A stretch of DNA of 64,000 bases from Bacteroidia bacterium (GTDB lineage Bacteria > Bacteroidota > Bacteroidia > 2-12-FULL-35-15), in the NCBI GenBank assembly GCA_030654175.1, contig JAURXZ010000035.1, positions 310,001-374,000 on the forward strand, in the 5' to 3' direction. This document shows positions 52,301 to 61,088 of the stretch, in pieces; within the stretch, counting starts at the first letter, position 1; every line of letters begins with the position of its first letter. A model generated the notes under the pieces. It was not told the DNA's origin and did no database searches. It was given only the letters and a program-made list of their open reading frames with translations. A program made the position numbers and the translations under genes.

Positions 52301-55300
52301 GTTATCGGTATAATCGGTGCCTAAACGGATAAAAGTGTGCAAGTCGTTATGATTTAAAATTTCAGCTGTATTTGGTGATGCTTCGGCATGAACATACATT
52401 AGTAATTTTTTGTACGAGCGTACATCTAATTCAGTGTTTTTAAAAGCAGCACGGGCCTCTCCATCCTTCAGGTTACAAACAGTAAGTGACATTGCCTGCT
52501 CATTTAAAGCAATTAAATTGGCTGACGCGGCATTTATTTCACGATTGATATTTGGAGGTAATACATAGTTTACCGGTTGTTTACTTCCATCCACTTCAAT
52601 ACTCACGGCCGAAACATCAAACTGCGTAGTAGCCTCGTCATTGGGAACATAAATGCCGGGTTGTAACAGATCAAACCCATATTTACGCCATTCACCACGC
52701 ACCAACTCTAATCGTGCGAAACGTAAAATAATTGGTTTGTCCACATTTTTATAGAACATGCGTATAAAACGAATAGATTGGAAATTTTCAATAGAACCAA
52801 CCTTTTTTTCCGGTGTTTTAATTGGTATTCTGAATTGATACCAGGTAATAGGTTTTGCTGTTCCGTCCTTAATATTTTGCCCAGAAGTGGTGAATACATT
52901 CGTAATATAATTAGTACCAACACCTGAAGCAAAATCACCCGGCTTTAAGCTTATACGATATTGGAAATAACTTTCTACGGTACTCAAATTATTATCACGG
53001 TTGATGTCTTCAACATTAGGTGTTAAAGAAGCTGATGTAGGATAGCTTTCTGGCGACTGTTCAGTGGTACGTGAATTATTTTCCATACCATTGAATTTTT
53101 TATAGCGCTCCACAGTTTTTACTCCTAAGTTATCATAATCGGTTCCACGGAAATAATGAAAATCATCATTGGAAGGATCGGCACCAATTGCAGCGGCAGC
53201 AGCAGGTGTAACAACACCTGATAAGGAACTTAAATAATTACCGAAAAAACTTTGCTCTGTAATGCTTGTTGAGGCACCTACCCCATCCAAACCAACATCC
53301 TGAAAAGGACGTTCGACCGGATCGTTATTAAATGTATTTAAAAGCGGTTGTACAGCAGGCACCAATCCCCATGGGGTAGTAACAGTAGTGGCAGGATTAA
53401 CGGTTGTTGGCAATCCATTTTCAGCACTTTTGTAGTTATCCCGTAAAATATCTTCAGAAACGTTTCCAATGTTAAAATACAAATCACCTGTTGTGTTTGG
53501 TCCTGTTGGATTGAGCGGGGCTGTACCGCCTGCATTATCAGCATTAAAAGGATCCATTACCCAAAACTGGATATATTCCACATTGGCAGTTTCAAAATCA
53601 TTGGTTTGGATCGAGCGCATTATACCTCCCCATCGTGTTTCCGGATTGTTCAAATTTCCATTTGCATCCAAACCTGCCGATATCCCGGGAAGAGGAGCGG
53701 CATCATAGTTATACGGGCCACGCTCATTAGGGTAATAAGCCATATCTAAGGTTGCAATGTTGGGAGGTATGCCATTCGGAACAGGTTTATTTGGAAAAAC
53801 CTCTGTTTCAGGCACTTCACGAGCAAAGTTATTTGACATATCGGCATCCGTAATACCACCTGGAGTTAAACCGGTAGTTTGCCGCAAAAACAATGGATCA
53901 ATAACATACCATGCCAGTTTTGCACGATTGTATCCGTTAGGTAAGCTATCAGCAAGATTCCCTTCCGGAAACAAAGACGTTTGCCCCTGAGGCGTACTTG
54001 CTAGGGTCCATGAGCTTTGTGAGCGCAGATCTATGGTTGACTGACTTCCTTCAAAATCGTCAATATAGGAGTTACCTTTTTTACCAATTGCTTTACTGTG
54101 GCCGGGGATAAGGTACGCATATTCAGCAGCAGCTGTAATTGTACTCATTTCTTTGGTTTCAATAAAAGGAATTTTATCCACCCAGCGTGTCAGGAAAGGG
54201 GCTTCAGTTCTATAATTACCATCTAAACCAACAATAGTATTTTTGATGGCCTCATCTCCTATGTTTACCTTTTGTGTCAGCGGCCGTTCCGTTAAATTCA
54301 TAACCGTACCACCTATATTAAAATCTTTATTAATTCTATAGTCAAGATGTGCAGCCATCAATGTTTTCTGCTGAATGGCAAACAATGCATTACTCTCCAA
54401 CGCTATTTTAATAGGAGTTCCCGAATTTAAAATACCATCATTAATAATTTTAACACGTCCTAAGGTATAATCAACAGTATAATCCACGTTTTCGGTAAGC
54501 TTAACACCACCTGCAGTAACGGTTACTGAACCTTGCGGGACATTTGGCGCACCTAATGAAATATCAGAACTGGAGGAAGATTGGTACTGGCCTCTTAATT
54601 TGAAACGGTTAAGTTGAGGGAATTGCTGAGCCACTATTCGTGTGGAATCATATAACTGGTCGAACACATAACTGTTGGCTAAAGCCTGATCAACAAATTT
54701 TGGACGCAGGTAATCACCAAAGGGTTCTACAACAGGAAAGATCACACGTCCATTACTGGCGTTAATGGTCACTCCATCAATAAAATCGAAAACCCCATCA
54801 GCTAACTGGTCGTTCTGCTGATTCAGGCGGTCTAAACTTAATACCTGTAGAAGGGTTCTTCCTTTGATAGCTGTTTCAGAAGTTGGAACAGGCAAATAAT
54901 TAATATCTGTACCGGTTTGTAAGTTATTGTAAAGTACATTTAATTTAAAATCCTGAGAATTGATCTGATACGCACCAATTGAATATACGTTTTTCATCAT
55001 CAAATTCCACATCGGATGTTTGGTATTGGTAGCAGTACTTTTCAGCATCTTTGTATACAATGCTTTAGGAGCACTTATTCCACCATCCGAAAATTCCCCT
55101 ACCTGGTAAACCTGGCCATTAACCGTATATTGGTAGGCAACAGAAAGTGCCTGATCCGGGTTTAACTGTTGATTTAAAGATACAAAACCCAACTTTGAAT
55201 TTAAAGTATATTCCGATGGCTGTAATTTTCTGGCAGAGGCCGTTAATTCATAGTTTATTGTTTGTTTCAGCGTGTTACTGGAAAGTGAATTAAGTTTAGA

Positions 55301-56575
55301 AACAGTAGTATTGATGGTTCTAACCACAGAGTCTCCGGAAAGGTTGCTATACAAATTATTTTGTCCGTTAAAAGGAAAAATCCCCGGATCAGTATCACTC
55401 AGATAGGTTTGATCAACAGGAATGTGAGCAACATCTTCAGCTAATTCAGAAAAAGAAACAATGCTTCGGATATCATTGGTTGAATTATTGGTGTTGGATA
55501 TCCAAACTTCAATACGATTAATATTTACTTCCGAATTAACAAAAGGTAAACCTGCCAATGCCGTATTAAAATGATCACGGAAATAGTGGGCTAAAAAAAA
55601 GTGTTTGTTGGATTCGTAAGCATCACCTGCTACCTCAAACTTACTGATCTGGGCCCCACCGGTAACCTCCACTTCCGATTTTTTACCTTTTTGCTGCGAC
55701 AACAAACCTGTAACGGTTAAACGGCCAAACTGAAGCTGGGTTTTAACACCAAACAATGTTTGACTGCCTGTAATTAAAGATCCGTTCAACGGCATGCTTA
55801 CGTTACCGGCCTCAATTTTTTTAATGATATCATCTTCCTCACCGGTATATGCAAGTTTCATTTGATTTTCAAAATCAAACATGGCTTCGGTGTTATAGGC
55901 TGTTGTTAGCGTTAATTTGGTTCCGATTTTCCCTATTACGTTTAACTGGATTCGTTCATTAAAATCGAATGTATTTACTTTACGATTTCTTTCCGGGATA
56001 GCAGGATTTTCTGTTTTGGTCCCGTTATAGGCGAAAATTAATTCAGCCGAACCGTTCGGGCGAATATCGACCGTATTACCACCAAATATCCGATCAAAAA
56101 TCTCTCCACCAACATTTAATTTAGGGATGGTAGGTTTACTTTGATTATTTTGAGTTTCTGCATCTGAACGGGCATTCCAATAGTTTTTTACCTGTTTTTT
56201 AAACATATAATCCTGGTACTCCTCGCTCTCCATGTATGTTGGTGGACGATAATCAGCCCCACCCATTTTCTGGCCAATATTATAATTCCCCGTAGTGGGG
56301 TCATATTCAACATTTGTAGTAACGTTGGAAGGGTTGTTCAGCATCAATCCTCCTGAATTTGGATAATTCAAGGGATCGCCTGTTGATTGATCCTGAAAAT
56401 TATAAGGAAGTGTAACAGGGGTTTGAGGTGTATCAATAGCAATAACAGGCTGCTTCGCGTCAATAATTGCCGCATGATTAAAGGAGCTAACCTTTGCATC
56501 AGTGCCAACAATGAGCGACAGCAATCCAATAGAAAGCCCTCCTATACCTATATATTTAGTTACGGTTTTTGTCAA
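49313..56575 (-). CDS. sprA: type IX secretion translocon / gliding motility protein SprA
   Basis: 2420 residues, the size of SprA (Sov), the giant outer membrane beta-barrel that forms the type IX secretion pore. A signal peptide is visible (about 1-29; YIGIGGLSIGLLSLIVG). Early landmarks include KLNVGGEIFDRIFGG near 155, NVIGKIGTKLTLTTAYNTEA near 215 and AGNVSMPLNGSLITGSQTLF near 248. Long regions of alternating beta strands with short loops follow, for example GTLSVSGNYYAPGFGSLENK near 1566. The C-terminus NAGISLRLTLSN ends in a barrel strand. Neighbours maeB-ruvA upstream and gcvH downstream match the common Bacteroidota order. Partner genes such as porV and plug are not seen here. Confidence 0.97.
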   Translation of the reverse strand: MTKTVTKYIGIGGLSIGLLSLIVGTDAKVSSFNHAAIIDAKQPVIAIDTPQTPVTLPYNFQDQSTGDPLNYPNSGGLMLNNPSNVTTNVEYDPTTGNYNIGQKMGGADYRPPTYMESEEYQDYMFKKQVKNYWNARSDAETQNNQSKPTIPKLNVGGEIFDRIFGGNTVDIRPNGSAELIFAYNGTKTENPAIPERNRKVNTFDFNERIQLNVIGKIGTKLTLTTAYNTEAMFDFENQMKLAYTGEEDDIIKKIEAGNVSMPLNGSLITGSQTLFGVKTQLQFGRLTVTGLLSQQKGKKSEVEVTGGAQISKFEVAGDAYESNKHFFLAHYFRDHFNTALAGLPFVNSEVNINRIEVWISNTNNSTNDIRSIVSFSELAEDVAHIPVDQTYLSDTDPGIFPFNGQNNLYSNLSGDSVVRTINTTVSKLNSLSSNTLKQTINYELTASARKLQPSEYTLNSKLGFVSLNQQLNPDQALSVAYQYTVNGQVYQVGEFSDGGISAPKALYTKMLKSTATNTKHPMWNLMMKNVYSIGAYQINSQDFKLNVLYNNLQTGTDINYLPVPTSETAIKGRTLLQVLSLDRLNQQNDQLADGVFDFIDGVTINASNGRVIFPVVEPFGDYLRPKFVDQALANSYVFDQLYDSTRIVAQQFPQLNRFKLRGQYQSSSSSDISLGAPNVPQGSVTVTAGGVKLTENVDYTVDYTLGRVKIINDGILNSGTPIKIALESNALFAIQQKTLMAAHLDYRINKDFNIGGTVMNLTERPLTQKVNIGDEAIKNTIVGLDGNYRTEAPFLTRWVDKIPFIETKEMSTITAAAEYAYLIPGHSKAIGKKGNSYIDDFEGSQSTIDLRSQSSWTLASTPQGQTSLFPEGNLADSLPNGYNRAKLAWYVIDPLFLRQTTGLTPGGITDADMSNNFAREVPETEVFPNKPVPNGIPPNIATLDMAYYPNERGPYNYDAAPLPGISAGLDANGNLNNPETRWGGIMRSIQTNDFETANVEYIQFWVMDPFNADNAGGTAPLNPTGPNTTGDLYFNIGNVSEDILRDNYKSAENGLPTTVNPATTVTTPWGLVPAVQPLLNTFNNDPVERPFQDVGLDGVGASTSITEQSFFGNYLSSLSGVVTPAAAAAIGADPSNDDFHYFRGTDYDNLGVKTVERYKKFNGMENNSRTTEQSPESYPTSASLTPNVEDINRDNNLSTVESYFQYRISLKPGDFASGVGTNYITNVFTTSGQNIKDGTAKPITWYQFRIPIKTPEKKVGSIENFQSIRFIRMFYKNVDKPIILRFARLELVRGEWRKYGFDLLQPGIYVPNDEATTQFDVSAVSIEVDGSKQPVNYVLPPNINREINAASANLIALNEQAMSLTVCNLKDGEARAAFKNTELDVRSYKKLLMYVHAEASPNTAEILNHNDLHTFIRLGTDYTDNYYEYDIPLLVTAAGSYNGTNSDDQYKVWPEANDMVLEFGKLSSAKQQRNLSVGSSSISEYTVMDGNRKITVKGNPNLSAIKTIMIGIRNPKKEGIDGGDDGLSKCAQVWVNELRLSDFDETGGGAATARVTAKLADFGTLSVSGNYYAPGFGSLENKVSERKRATLKQYDITSSFELGKFLPDDYKIHVPMYVGYSETYITPQYNPLDPDILLAPVLKDPTIPTVVRDSLKRATQDYTQRRSINFTNVKKEKGKGAKKSQIYDVENWAASYSFNELYKRNVNLEYDSTRNYKAGLIYSYAPSPKNIRPFAKTKIFQAKSLLLIKDINFYLFPNKLGFSTDVERGYNTAKTRNTTEGEMLIIPTFNKRFTMNRNYDLKYDITKALKLDFIATNEARILEPQGAIDTQEKKDTLRDNFLGGGKTTQYNQQLNVNYAIPINKVPLLDFTTASVRYTGTYNWTRAPFKADSLGNIIQNSRVIQFTGALNMVTLYNKIPYFKKINQGANKKTNKKVVVPPIKNKVNPTPKDSTKKEREPSIALEYVARIIMSLKNVNVTYSMNNGTILPGYGQFTNMMGMDPNFAGPTPGFVFGSQEDIRDEAIKKDWLVKTQSINTPYTRTSSDNLNIRANIEPIPNLKIEVTAVKTTSLNESEFFRWNRDTAMFVHQSPMQTGNFSMSFLAFGTSFKDGDSTFSRFLNGRSEISTRLGAENDSSLSTINGYAEGYNETSQDVLIPAFIAAYSGKNPIAVGIGPKGAFPALPKPNWRITYDGLSKIESIKKYFKSITLSHAYRSTYNVSSYTSNLLFTDPDNDGYTGTKEAVSSIPTNRNFLAKDLINTITVSEQWSPLIKVDVTLNNSVLVNFEYKKDRNLSLGLTSKTVTEVGGREIVIGTGYRLKDLSLGKRLQIKGKPIKSDLNMKVDLSFRRNETVIRRIVEGVSQSTGGTNIISIKVSADYVINERINIRLFYDRIINKPVVSNSFPTTNTNAGISLRLTLSN

Positions 56576-56739
56576 AACTTATAAATACTACTTTTTAGTA
56601 ATTTTCATGCCATGGGCAATAATTTAAAAGTTCTGACAATTTCTATATTTTTTTTGAATCTTTAAAAGGCAAGCAATTGAATCTGACATATTTTATATTT
56701 TTATTATCCGGCTGATTATCAACCTATTGATTTCTTAAT

Positions 56740-57327
56740 TTATAAACTTTTAAGTGCCGCTTTGATAAGTTGTTCAACTGTTTGTCCTGTTCCTTCTGTT
56801 CTTATAATTTTATCCAATGCTTTATCTGCTGCTCCTTTGTTGAAACCTAGCATAACAAGGGCAGATAACGCCTCCTCTTTTAGAATATTGTTTGAGGACG
56901 CAAAAAATTCTGGCGCTAGACTTCCTTTTCCTAATTTATCTTTTAAATCAACGATGATACGTTGTGCTGTCTTTTCTCCAATACCTTTTACACTTTTAAG
57001 GAGTGTTACATTTCCGGTAGCAATGGCGCTTTGTATTTCGGCAGCGCTCAATGAAGAAAGCATCAGCAGCGCACTGGTACCTCCAACACCTGATACCGAA
57101 ACTAACTGGCGAAACAGATTACGTTCAGCAATGTCGGCAAAACCAAAAAAACGAGGCATATCATCGCGTATATAAACCTGTTCGGTAAATAGTTTACAAT
57201 GTTCGCTATCACCGATCTTTGTAAAGGTATTTAATGAAATTTGCATGATATACCCTACTCCGGCTGCATCTATTACAGCATAAGTGGGTGTTTTCTCAAC
57301 TAATTTTCCTTCTATGTGATAAATCAT
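56740..57327 (-). CDS. ruvA: Holliday junction DNA helicase subunit RuvA
   Basis: 195 residues. RuvA binds Holliday junctions and loads RuvB for branch migration. The N-terminal OB fold MIYHIEGKLVEKTPTYAVID is followed by two helix-hairpin-helix units: FRQLVSVSGVGGTSALLMLS near 72-91 and LLKSVKGIGEKTAQRIIVDL near 110-129. The C-terminal RuvB-binding domain ends in EQLIKAALKSL. Position between maeB and sprA fits the common order; ruvB is elsewhere. Cytoplasmic. Confidence 0.97.
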   Translation of the reverse strand: MIYHIEGKLVEKTPTYAVIDAAGVGYIMQISLNTFTKIGDSEHCKLFTEQVYIRDDMPRFFGFADIAERNLFRQLVSVSGVGGTSALLMLSSLSAAEIQSAIATGNVTLLKSVKGIGEKTAQRIIVDLKDKLGKGSLAPEFFASSNNILKEEALSALVMLGFNKGAADKALDKIIRTEGTGQTVEQLIKAALKSL

Positions 57328-57448
57328 AACTACAGTTTAAAGTTTGAAAGTTTAAAATTGGAAAGAAAACAGTTTATAGTTTAAAGTTGGGAAGTCGAGC
57401 GACTACACAAACTAACTTTTTAACTTTCAACTTTCAAACTTTAAACTA
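57327..57448. repeat. AAAGTTTGAAAGTTTAAA word repeat with inverted copy
   Basis: AGTTTAAAGTTTGAAAGT words (57335-57390) face inverted ACTTTCAACTTTCAAACTTT (57423-57441) across a GC-richer GGGAAGTCGAGCGACT hairpin core. It lies between maeB and ruvA and is related to the words at 20429 and 24123. Confidence 0.75.
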
Positions 57449-57461
57449 AATTCTACCTTTA

Positions 57462-59732
57462 TTATTTCCTTGCCTGCGCATCCACCACTGCAATAGTGAT
57501 CATATTCACAATTTCACGTACGGAACTTCCTAATTGTAAAATATGAACGGGTTTTTTCATTCCAATTAAAATTGGTCCAATCGCTTCGGCACCACCTAAT
57601 TCCTGCATTAGTTTGTAAGCAATATTTCCTGAAGCTAAATTCGGAAAAATTAGGGTGTTTACTTTTTTGTCAACCAGATCCGAGAACGGGAACTGTTCTT
57701 TTAATAACTCGTTGTTAACAGCAAAATTCGCCTGCATTTCACCATCCACAATTAATCCGGGGTAATTCTTATGAAGCAATTCTGTCGCCTCGCGCATTTT
57801 GTTGGGCACTTCACCATCTGTTGATCCGAAATTAGAATAGGATAATAATGCGATGCGCGGTGTAATGTTAAATTGTTTTACACTGTTGGCTGTAAGTACT
57901 GTAATATCTACCAGATCCTGAACAGAAGGATTTACATTCATGGTAGTGTCTGCAAAAAAGTATGGCCCTCGTTTGGTGTTCAGAATGTACATACCAGCCA
58001 CACGGCTTGTGCCTTCCTGCACTCCAATAATTTGCAATGCTGTACTGATAGGATCTCCGTACTTGCGGGTAAGCCCTGAGATCAATGCATCAGCAGCGCC
58101 TGTTTCCACCATCATAGCGCCAAAATGATTTCGCTCACGCATAATCTTACGGGCTTCGTACTGGGTAAAACCTCTGCGTTTACGCTTATTAAAGAAAATA
58201 TCGCCAAAAGCAATTCTTCGGTCCTCTTCTGAAGCGCTTCTTGGGTCAATAATTGTGATGTCGTTTAAACCCAGATTGTGCTCTTCAATTAACTTTTTGA
58301 TCTTTTCAACATCGCCTAACAATATAGGCTTTGCAATACCCTCGTCAGCAACCTGCTGTGCGGCTTTTAAAATCTTATAATGGTCGGCCTCAGCAAATAC
58401 AACACGTTTAGGGTTTTGTTTTGCTTTGTTGGTAAGGCTTCTGATAAGCTTACTATCAAGGCCCAAACGATTGATCAATTCTTGTTTGTAAGCATCCCAA
58501 TCGGTTATTTTATGCTGTGCAACACCGGATTGAATAGCAGCCTTTGCTACTGCCGGTGCAACGGTGTATATTAATCGGGAATCAATTGGTTTTGGAATGA
58601 TGTATTGAGGACCAAAAGTTATATTCTTTGAATCATAGGCTAAGTTTACAGCGTCAGGCACAGGTTCCTTTGCAAGTTGCGCAATAGCATAAACTGCTGC
58701 AAGTTTCATTGCCTCATTAATTTGAGTGGCGCGCACATCCAGGGCTCCGCGGAAAATAAAAGGAAAACCAAGCACATTGTTTACCTGGTTAGGATGATCA
58801 CTTCGGCCTGTTGCCATAATGATATCAGGACGGGCAGCCATTGCATCTTCATAAGGGATCTCAGGATCAGGGTTGGCCAAGGCAAATACAATAGGGTTAT
58901 TCGCCATCGATTGTATCATTTTTTGATCCACCACATTGCCCTTCGAAAGACCAATAAATACATCGGCATCCTTGATCGCCTCTGCAAGGGTTTTTGCTTT
59001 TGTTGTGGAGGAAGCAAAAAATTGCTTTTGAACATCTAAATCAGTACGATCAACACTCAGTACTCCTTTACTGTCGAGCATTACAATGTTTTCCTTTTTA
59101 GCACCAACAGCAATGTATAGCTTAGCACATGAAATGGCAGAGGCTCCTGCACCATTCACCACTATTTTTACTTTTTCAATTTTTTTCTTTGCAACTTCAC
59201 AAGCATTTAATAATGCCGCAGATGAGATAATGGCTGTGCCATGCTGATCATCGTGCATTAAAGGAATGTTTAACTCTTCTTTTAATCTGCGCTCGATCTC
59301 AAAACATTCCGGTGATTTAATATCTTCTAAATTTATACCTCCGAATGTTGGTGCTATTGCTTTAACAGTGCTTACAAACAGATCAATGTCGGTTGCGTCT
59401 ACTTCAATATCGAATACATCAATATCAGCAAAAATTTTAAAAAGTAATCCTTTACCTTCCATAACCGGTTTTGATGCCAGAGCACCAATATTACCAAGCC
59501 CAAGAACGGCAGTACCGTTTGATATTACAGCTACTAAATTACCTTTAGCTGTGTATTTATATGCATCTTCCGGATTTTTTTCAATTTCTAAACAAGGCTC
59601 TGCAACGCCAGGTGAATATGCTAATGATAAATCTCGCTGTGAACTATGTGGTTTTGTTGGTACAACTTCAATCTTCCCCGGTTTGCCTTGTGAATGATAA
59701 TCTAATGCTTCCTGCTTTCTTAATTTTGACAT
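57462..59732 (-). CDS. maeB: NADP-dependent malic enzyme with phosphotransacetylase-like domain
   Basis: 756 residues, the MaeB architecture. Residues about 1-410 are malic enzyme: SLAYSPGVAEPCLEIEKNPE near 34 and MHDDQHGTAIISSAALLNA near 155-173, with NAD(P) loop VVNGAGASAISCAKL near 186. Residues about 420-756 are a phosphotransacetylase-like domain (VFAEADHYKILKAAQQVADE near 448, MVETGAADALISGLTRKYG near 545), usually regulatory rather than catalytic. It oxidatively decarboxylates malate to pyruvate, giving NADPH. NADPH production could support PHA synthesis, but that link is inference. First gene of the maeB-ruvA-sprA-gcvH run. Confidence 0.95.
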   Translation of the reverse strand: MSKLRKQEALDYHSQGKPGKIEVVPTKPHSSQRDLSLAYSPGVAEPCLEIEKNPEDAYKYTAKGNLVAVISNGTAVLGLGNIGALASKPVMEGKGLLFKIFADIDVFDIEVDATDIDLFVSTVKAIAPTFGGINLEDIKSPECFEIERRLKEELNIPLMHDDQHGTAIISSAALLNACEVAKKKIEKVKIVVNGAGASAISCAKLYIAVGAKKENIVMLDSKGVLSVDRTDLDVQKQFFASSTTKAKTLAEAIKDADVFIGLSKGNVVDQKMIQSMANNPIVFALANPDPEIPYEDAMAARPDIIMATGRSDHPNQVNNVLGFPFIFRGALDVRATQINEAMKLAAVYAIAQLAKEPVPDAVNLAYDSKNITFGPQYIIPKPIDSRLIYTVAPAVAKAAIQSGVAQHKITDWDAYKQELINRLGLDSKLIRSLTNKAKQNPKRVVFAEADHYKILKAAQQVADEGIAKPILLGDVEKIKKLIEEHNLGLNDITIIDPRSASEEDRRIAFGDIFFNKRKRRGFTQYEARKIMRERNHFGAMMVETGAADALISGLTRKYGDPISTALQIIGVQEGTSRVAGMYILNTKRGPYFFADTTMNVNPSVQDLVDITVLTANSVKQFNITPRIALLSYSNFGSTDGEVPNKMREATELLHKNYPGLIVDGEMQANFAVNNELLKEQFPFSDLVDKKVNTLIFPNLASGNIAYKLMQELGGAEAIGPILIGMKKPVHILQLGSSVREIVNMITIAVVDAQARK

Positions 59733-59790
59733 CTTTCTAAAATTTTATGAATTGCGAATATAGCAATTTACTGTGAATTACAGCCAAACA

Positions 59791-59817
59791 AAAACCCCAC
59801 TTTTCAGGTGGGGTTTT
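59791..59817. terminator. terminator between the first lipoprotein and maeB
   Basis: AAAACCCCAC (59791-59800) pairs perfectly with GTGGGGTTTT (59808-59817) around a 7-base loop. On the minus strand it follows the lipoprotein stop codon (59848), and the A/T flanks suit a bidirectional terminator. Confidence 0.9.
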
Positions 59818-59847
59818 GTATTAAAAAACGGTAAAAACAAAAACTGT

Positions 59848-60810
59848 TTAATACGGTAAAACAACTTGCTGAGGCACATTATTAATATCAACCCAGTTGA
59901 ACTTATAACCATAAGGGCATCCTGAGGTCATAACATTACCAAAAACATCCACACCATAAGTTGTAGTAAGCGTGAATGCTGTTGTATAACTCACAACAAC
60001 CCCCGGCATTGGTCTGTATAAACAAACCGAACCAGACATGTAATAAGAAATTGCTGTTGGTATGTCCACAGTAAAAGGTTGCCCTAACCTGTTGGTTCCC
60101 CATACTGCAGCGTGCACGTAAGAACCAAAAGTGGTATCTCCTGCTATTGTATTTGTTGTCAAACCAAGTGCATGGGTAAATGTTCTTGTTTTTGCAACCA
60201 TCCAGGTACGAGTGGTTCCATCGTCAAAAGTTATTACCATATTAGCTCTTACCTGATGAACAATTGTATTGCCGAGCAAAAGTTGTATGATTCCACCGCC
60301 ATTAACATTTTTTATACTGTGGAAACCATTAAAAGTAAGTGATTTATTATCAGAAAGACGGGTAACCTTGTAATTGTTAAAGGTAATAATGGCTTTTGCA
60401 CCAACTGTTGTCCAGGTAGTTACTGTTCCATTATATGGAAGTTGAATAACGATCGAACCGGTACGTGACGTTAAATTCAAGCAGTCGTTACCGCTATACG
60501 TCAAAGTGATCTTACCTACAGACGCCATAGAAGTATCAACAGTCATATTACAAACGGCTTGCACATCTCTTGTTTGAGAACAATCCTGCATAGCATTGAT
60601 CGCTTCATCCATTGCCCGGTTACTTTCATTATCGAAATTGTTCTGATCATTAGCCTTTTGAGTCTGCTGTGCCGTACTTCCATCAGGAGTAGGTTGAGTA
60701 ACTGTTGCCGGTGTTGGAGCCGGAGCTTCTTCTTTTTTACATCCAACTATTGTTAATCCAGTTAATGTAACTGCTAAAACAAGTTTAAAGATTGATTTTT
60801 TTGCGTTCAT
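59848..60810 (-). CDS. lipoprotein of unknown function, paralogue 1
   Basis: 320 residues. A lipoprotein signal ends at TIVGCKKEE (Cys24), followed by a Pro/Thr-rich linker (APTPATVTQPTPDGSTAQQT). The mature domain is beta-rich, with NRAMDEAINAMQDCS near 64, GKITLTYSGNDCLN near 97, LTFNGFHSIKNVNGGGIIQL near 159 and TFDDGTTRTWMVAKTRTFTH near 194, and ends with CPYGYKFNW. About half of its residues match the adjacent gene at 61089. No known domain recognised. Exposed on the outer or inner face of the outer membrane. Confidence 0.82.
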   Translation of the reverse strand: MNAKKSIFKLVLAVTLTGLTIVGCKKEEAPAPTPATVTQPTPDGSTAQQTQKANDQNNFDNESNRAMDEAINAMQDCSQTRDVQAVCNMTVDTSMASVGKITLTYSGNDCLNLTSRTGSIVIQLPYNGTVTTWTTVGAKAIITFNNYKVTRLSDNKSLTFNGFHSIKNVNGGGIIQLLLGNTIVHQVRANMVITFDDGTTRTWMVAKTRTFTHALGLTTNTIAGDTTFGSYVHAAVWGTNRLGQPFTVDIPTAISYYMSGSVCLYRPMPGVVVSYTTAFTLTTTYGVDVFGNVMTSGCPYGYKFNWVDINNVPQQVVLPY

Positions 60811-61030
60811 GATTTTTTTAAGTTTTTAAATGGTGATTTGTGTTAAAAAGTGCTGATAAAACCAGTATTCTCAAATTAGAAAATATTTTTTCAGGTCGAA
60901 AAGGGTTTTTAAGTCTTAAGCGAAATTATAGAAAAAACAATTACTACACAAATATATTTTTTTGATTTATAACAAGTTACAATTAATTAAGGGCTGATAT
61001 GGAGCAGCATTAATGAAAAATTGAGCAAAC

Positions 61031-61062
61031 AAAACCCCCATCTTTTTAGGAATGGGGGTTTT
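61031..61062 (-). terminator. terminator after lipoprotein paralogue 2
   Basis: AAAACCCCCAT (61031-61041) pairs with ATGGGGGTTTT (61052-61062) around a 10-base loop. It lies 27 bases after the stop codon of the gene at 61089 and closely resembles the terminator at 59791, so gene and terminator may have been duplicated together. Confidence 0.9.
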
Positions 61063-61088
61063 GTCAATAAAAAAGATTGAATATTTTG

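Noticed and set aside
56762-57175. 137-residue open frame antisense to ruvA
   Set aside because: It lies entirely within ruvA, whose helix-hairpin-helix motifs are clear.
59266-59697. 143-residue open frame antisense to maeB
   Set aside because: It is wholly inside a well-supported conserved gene on the other strand and has no recognisable features.
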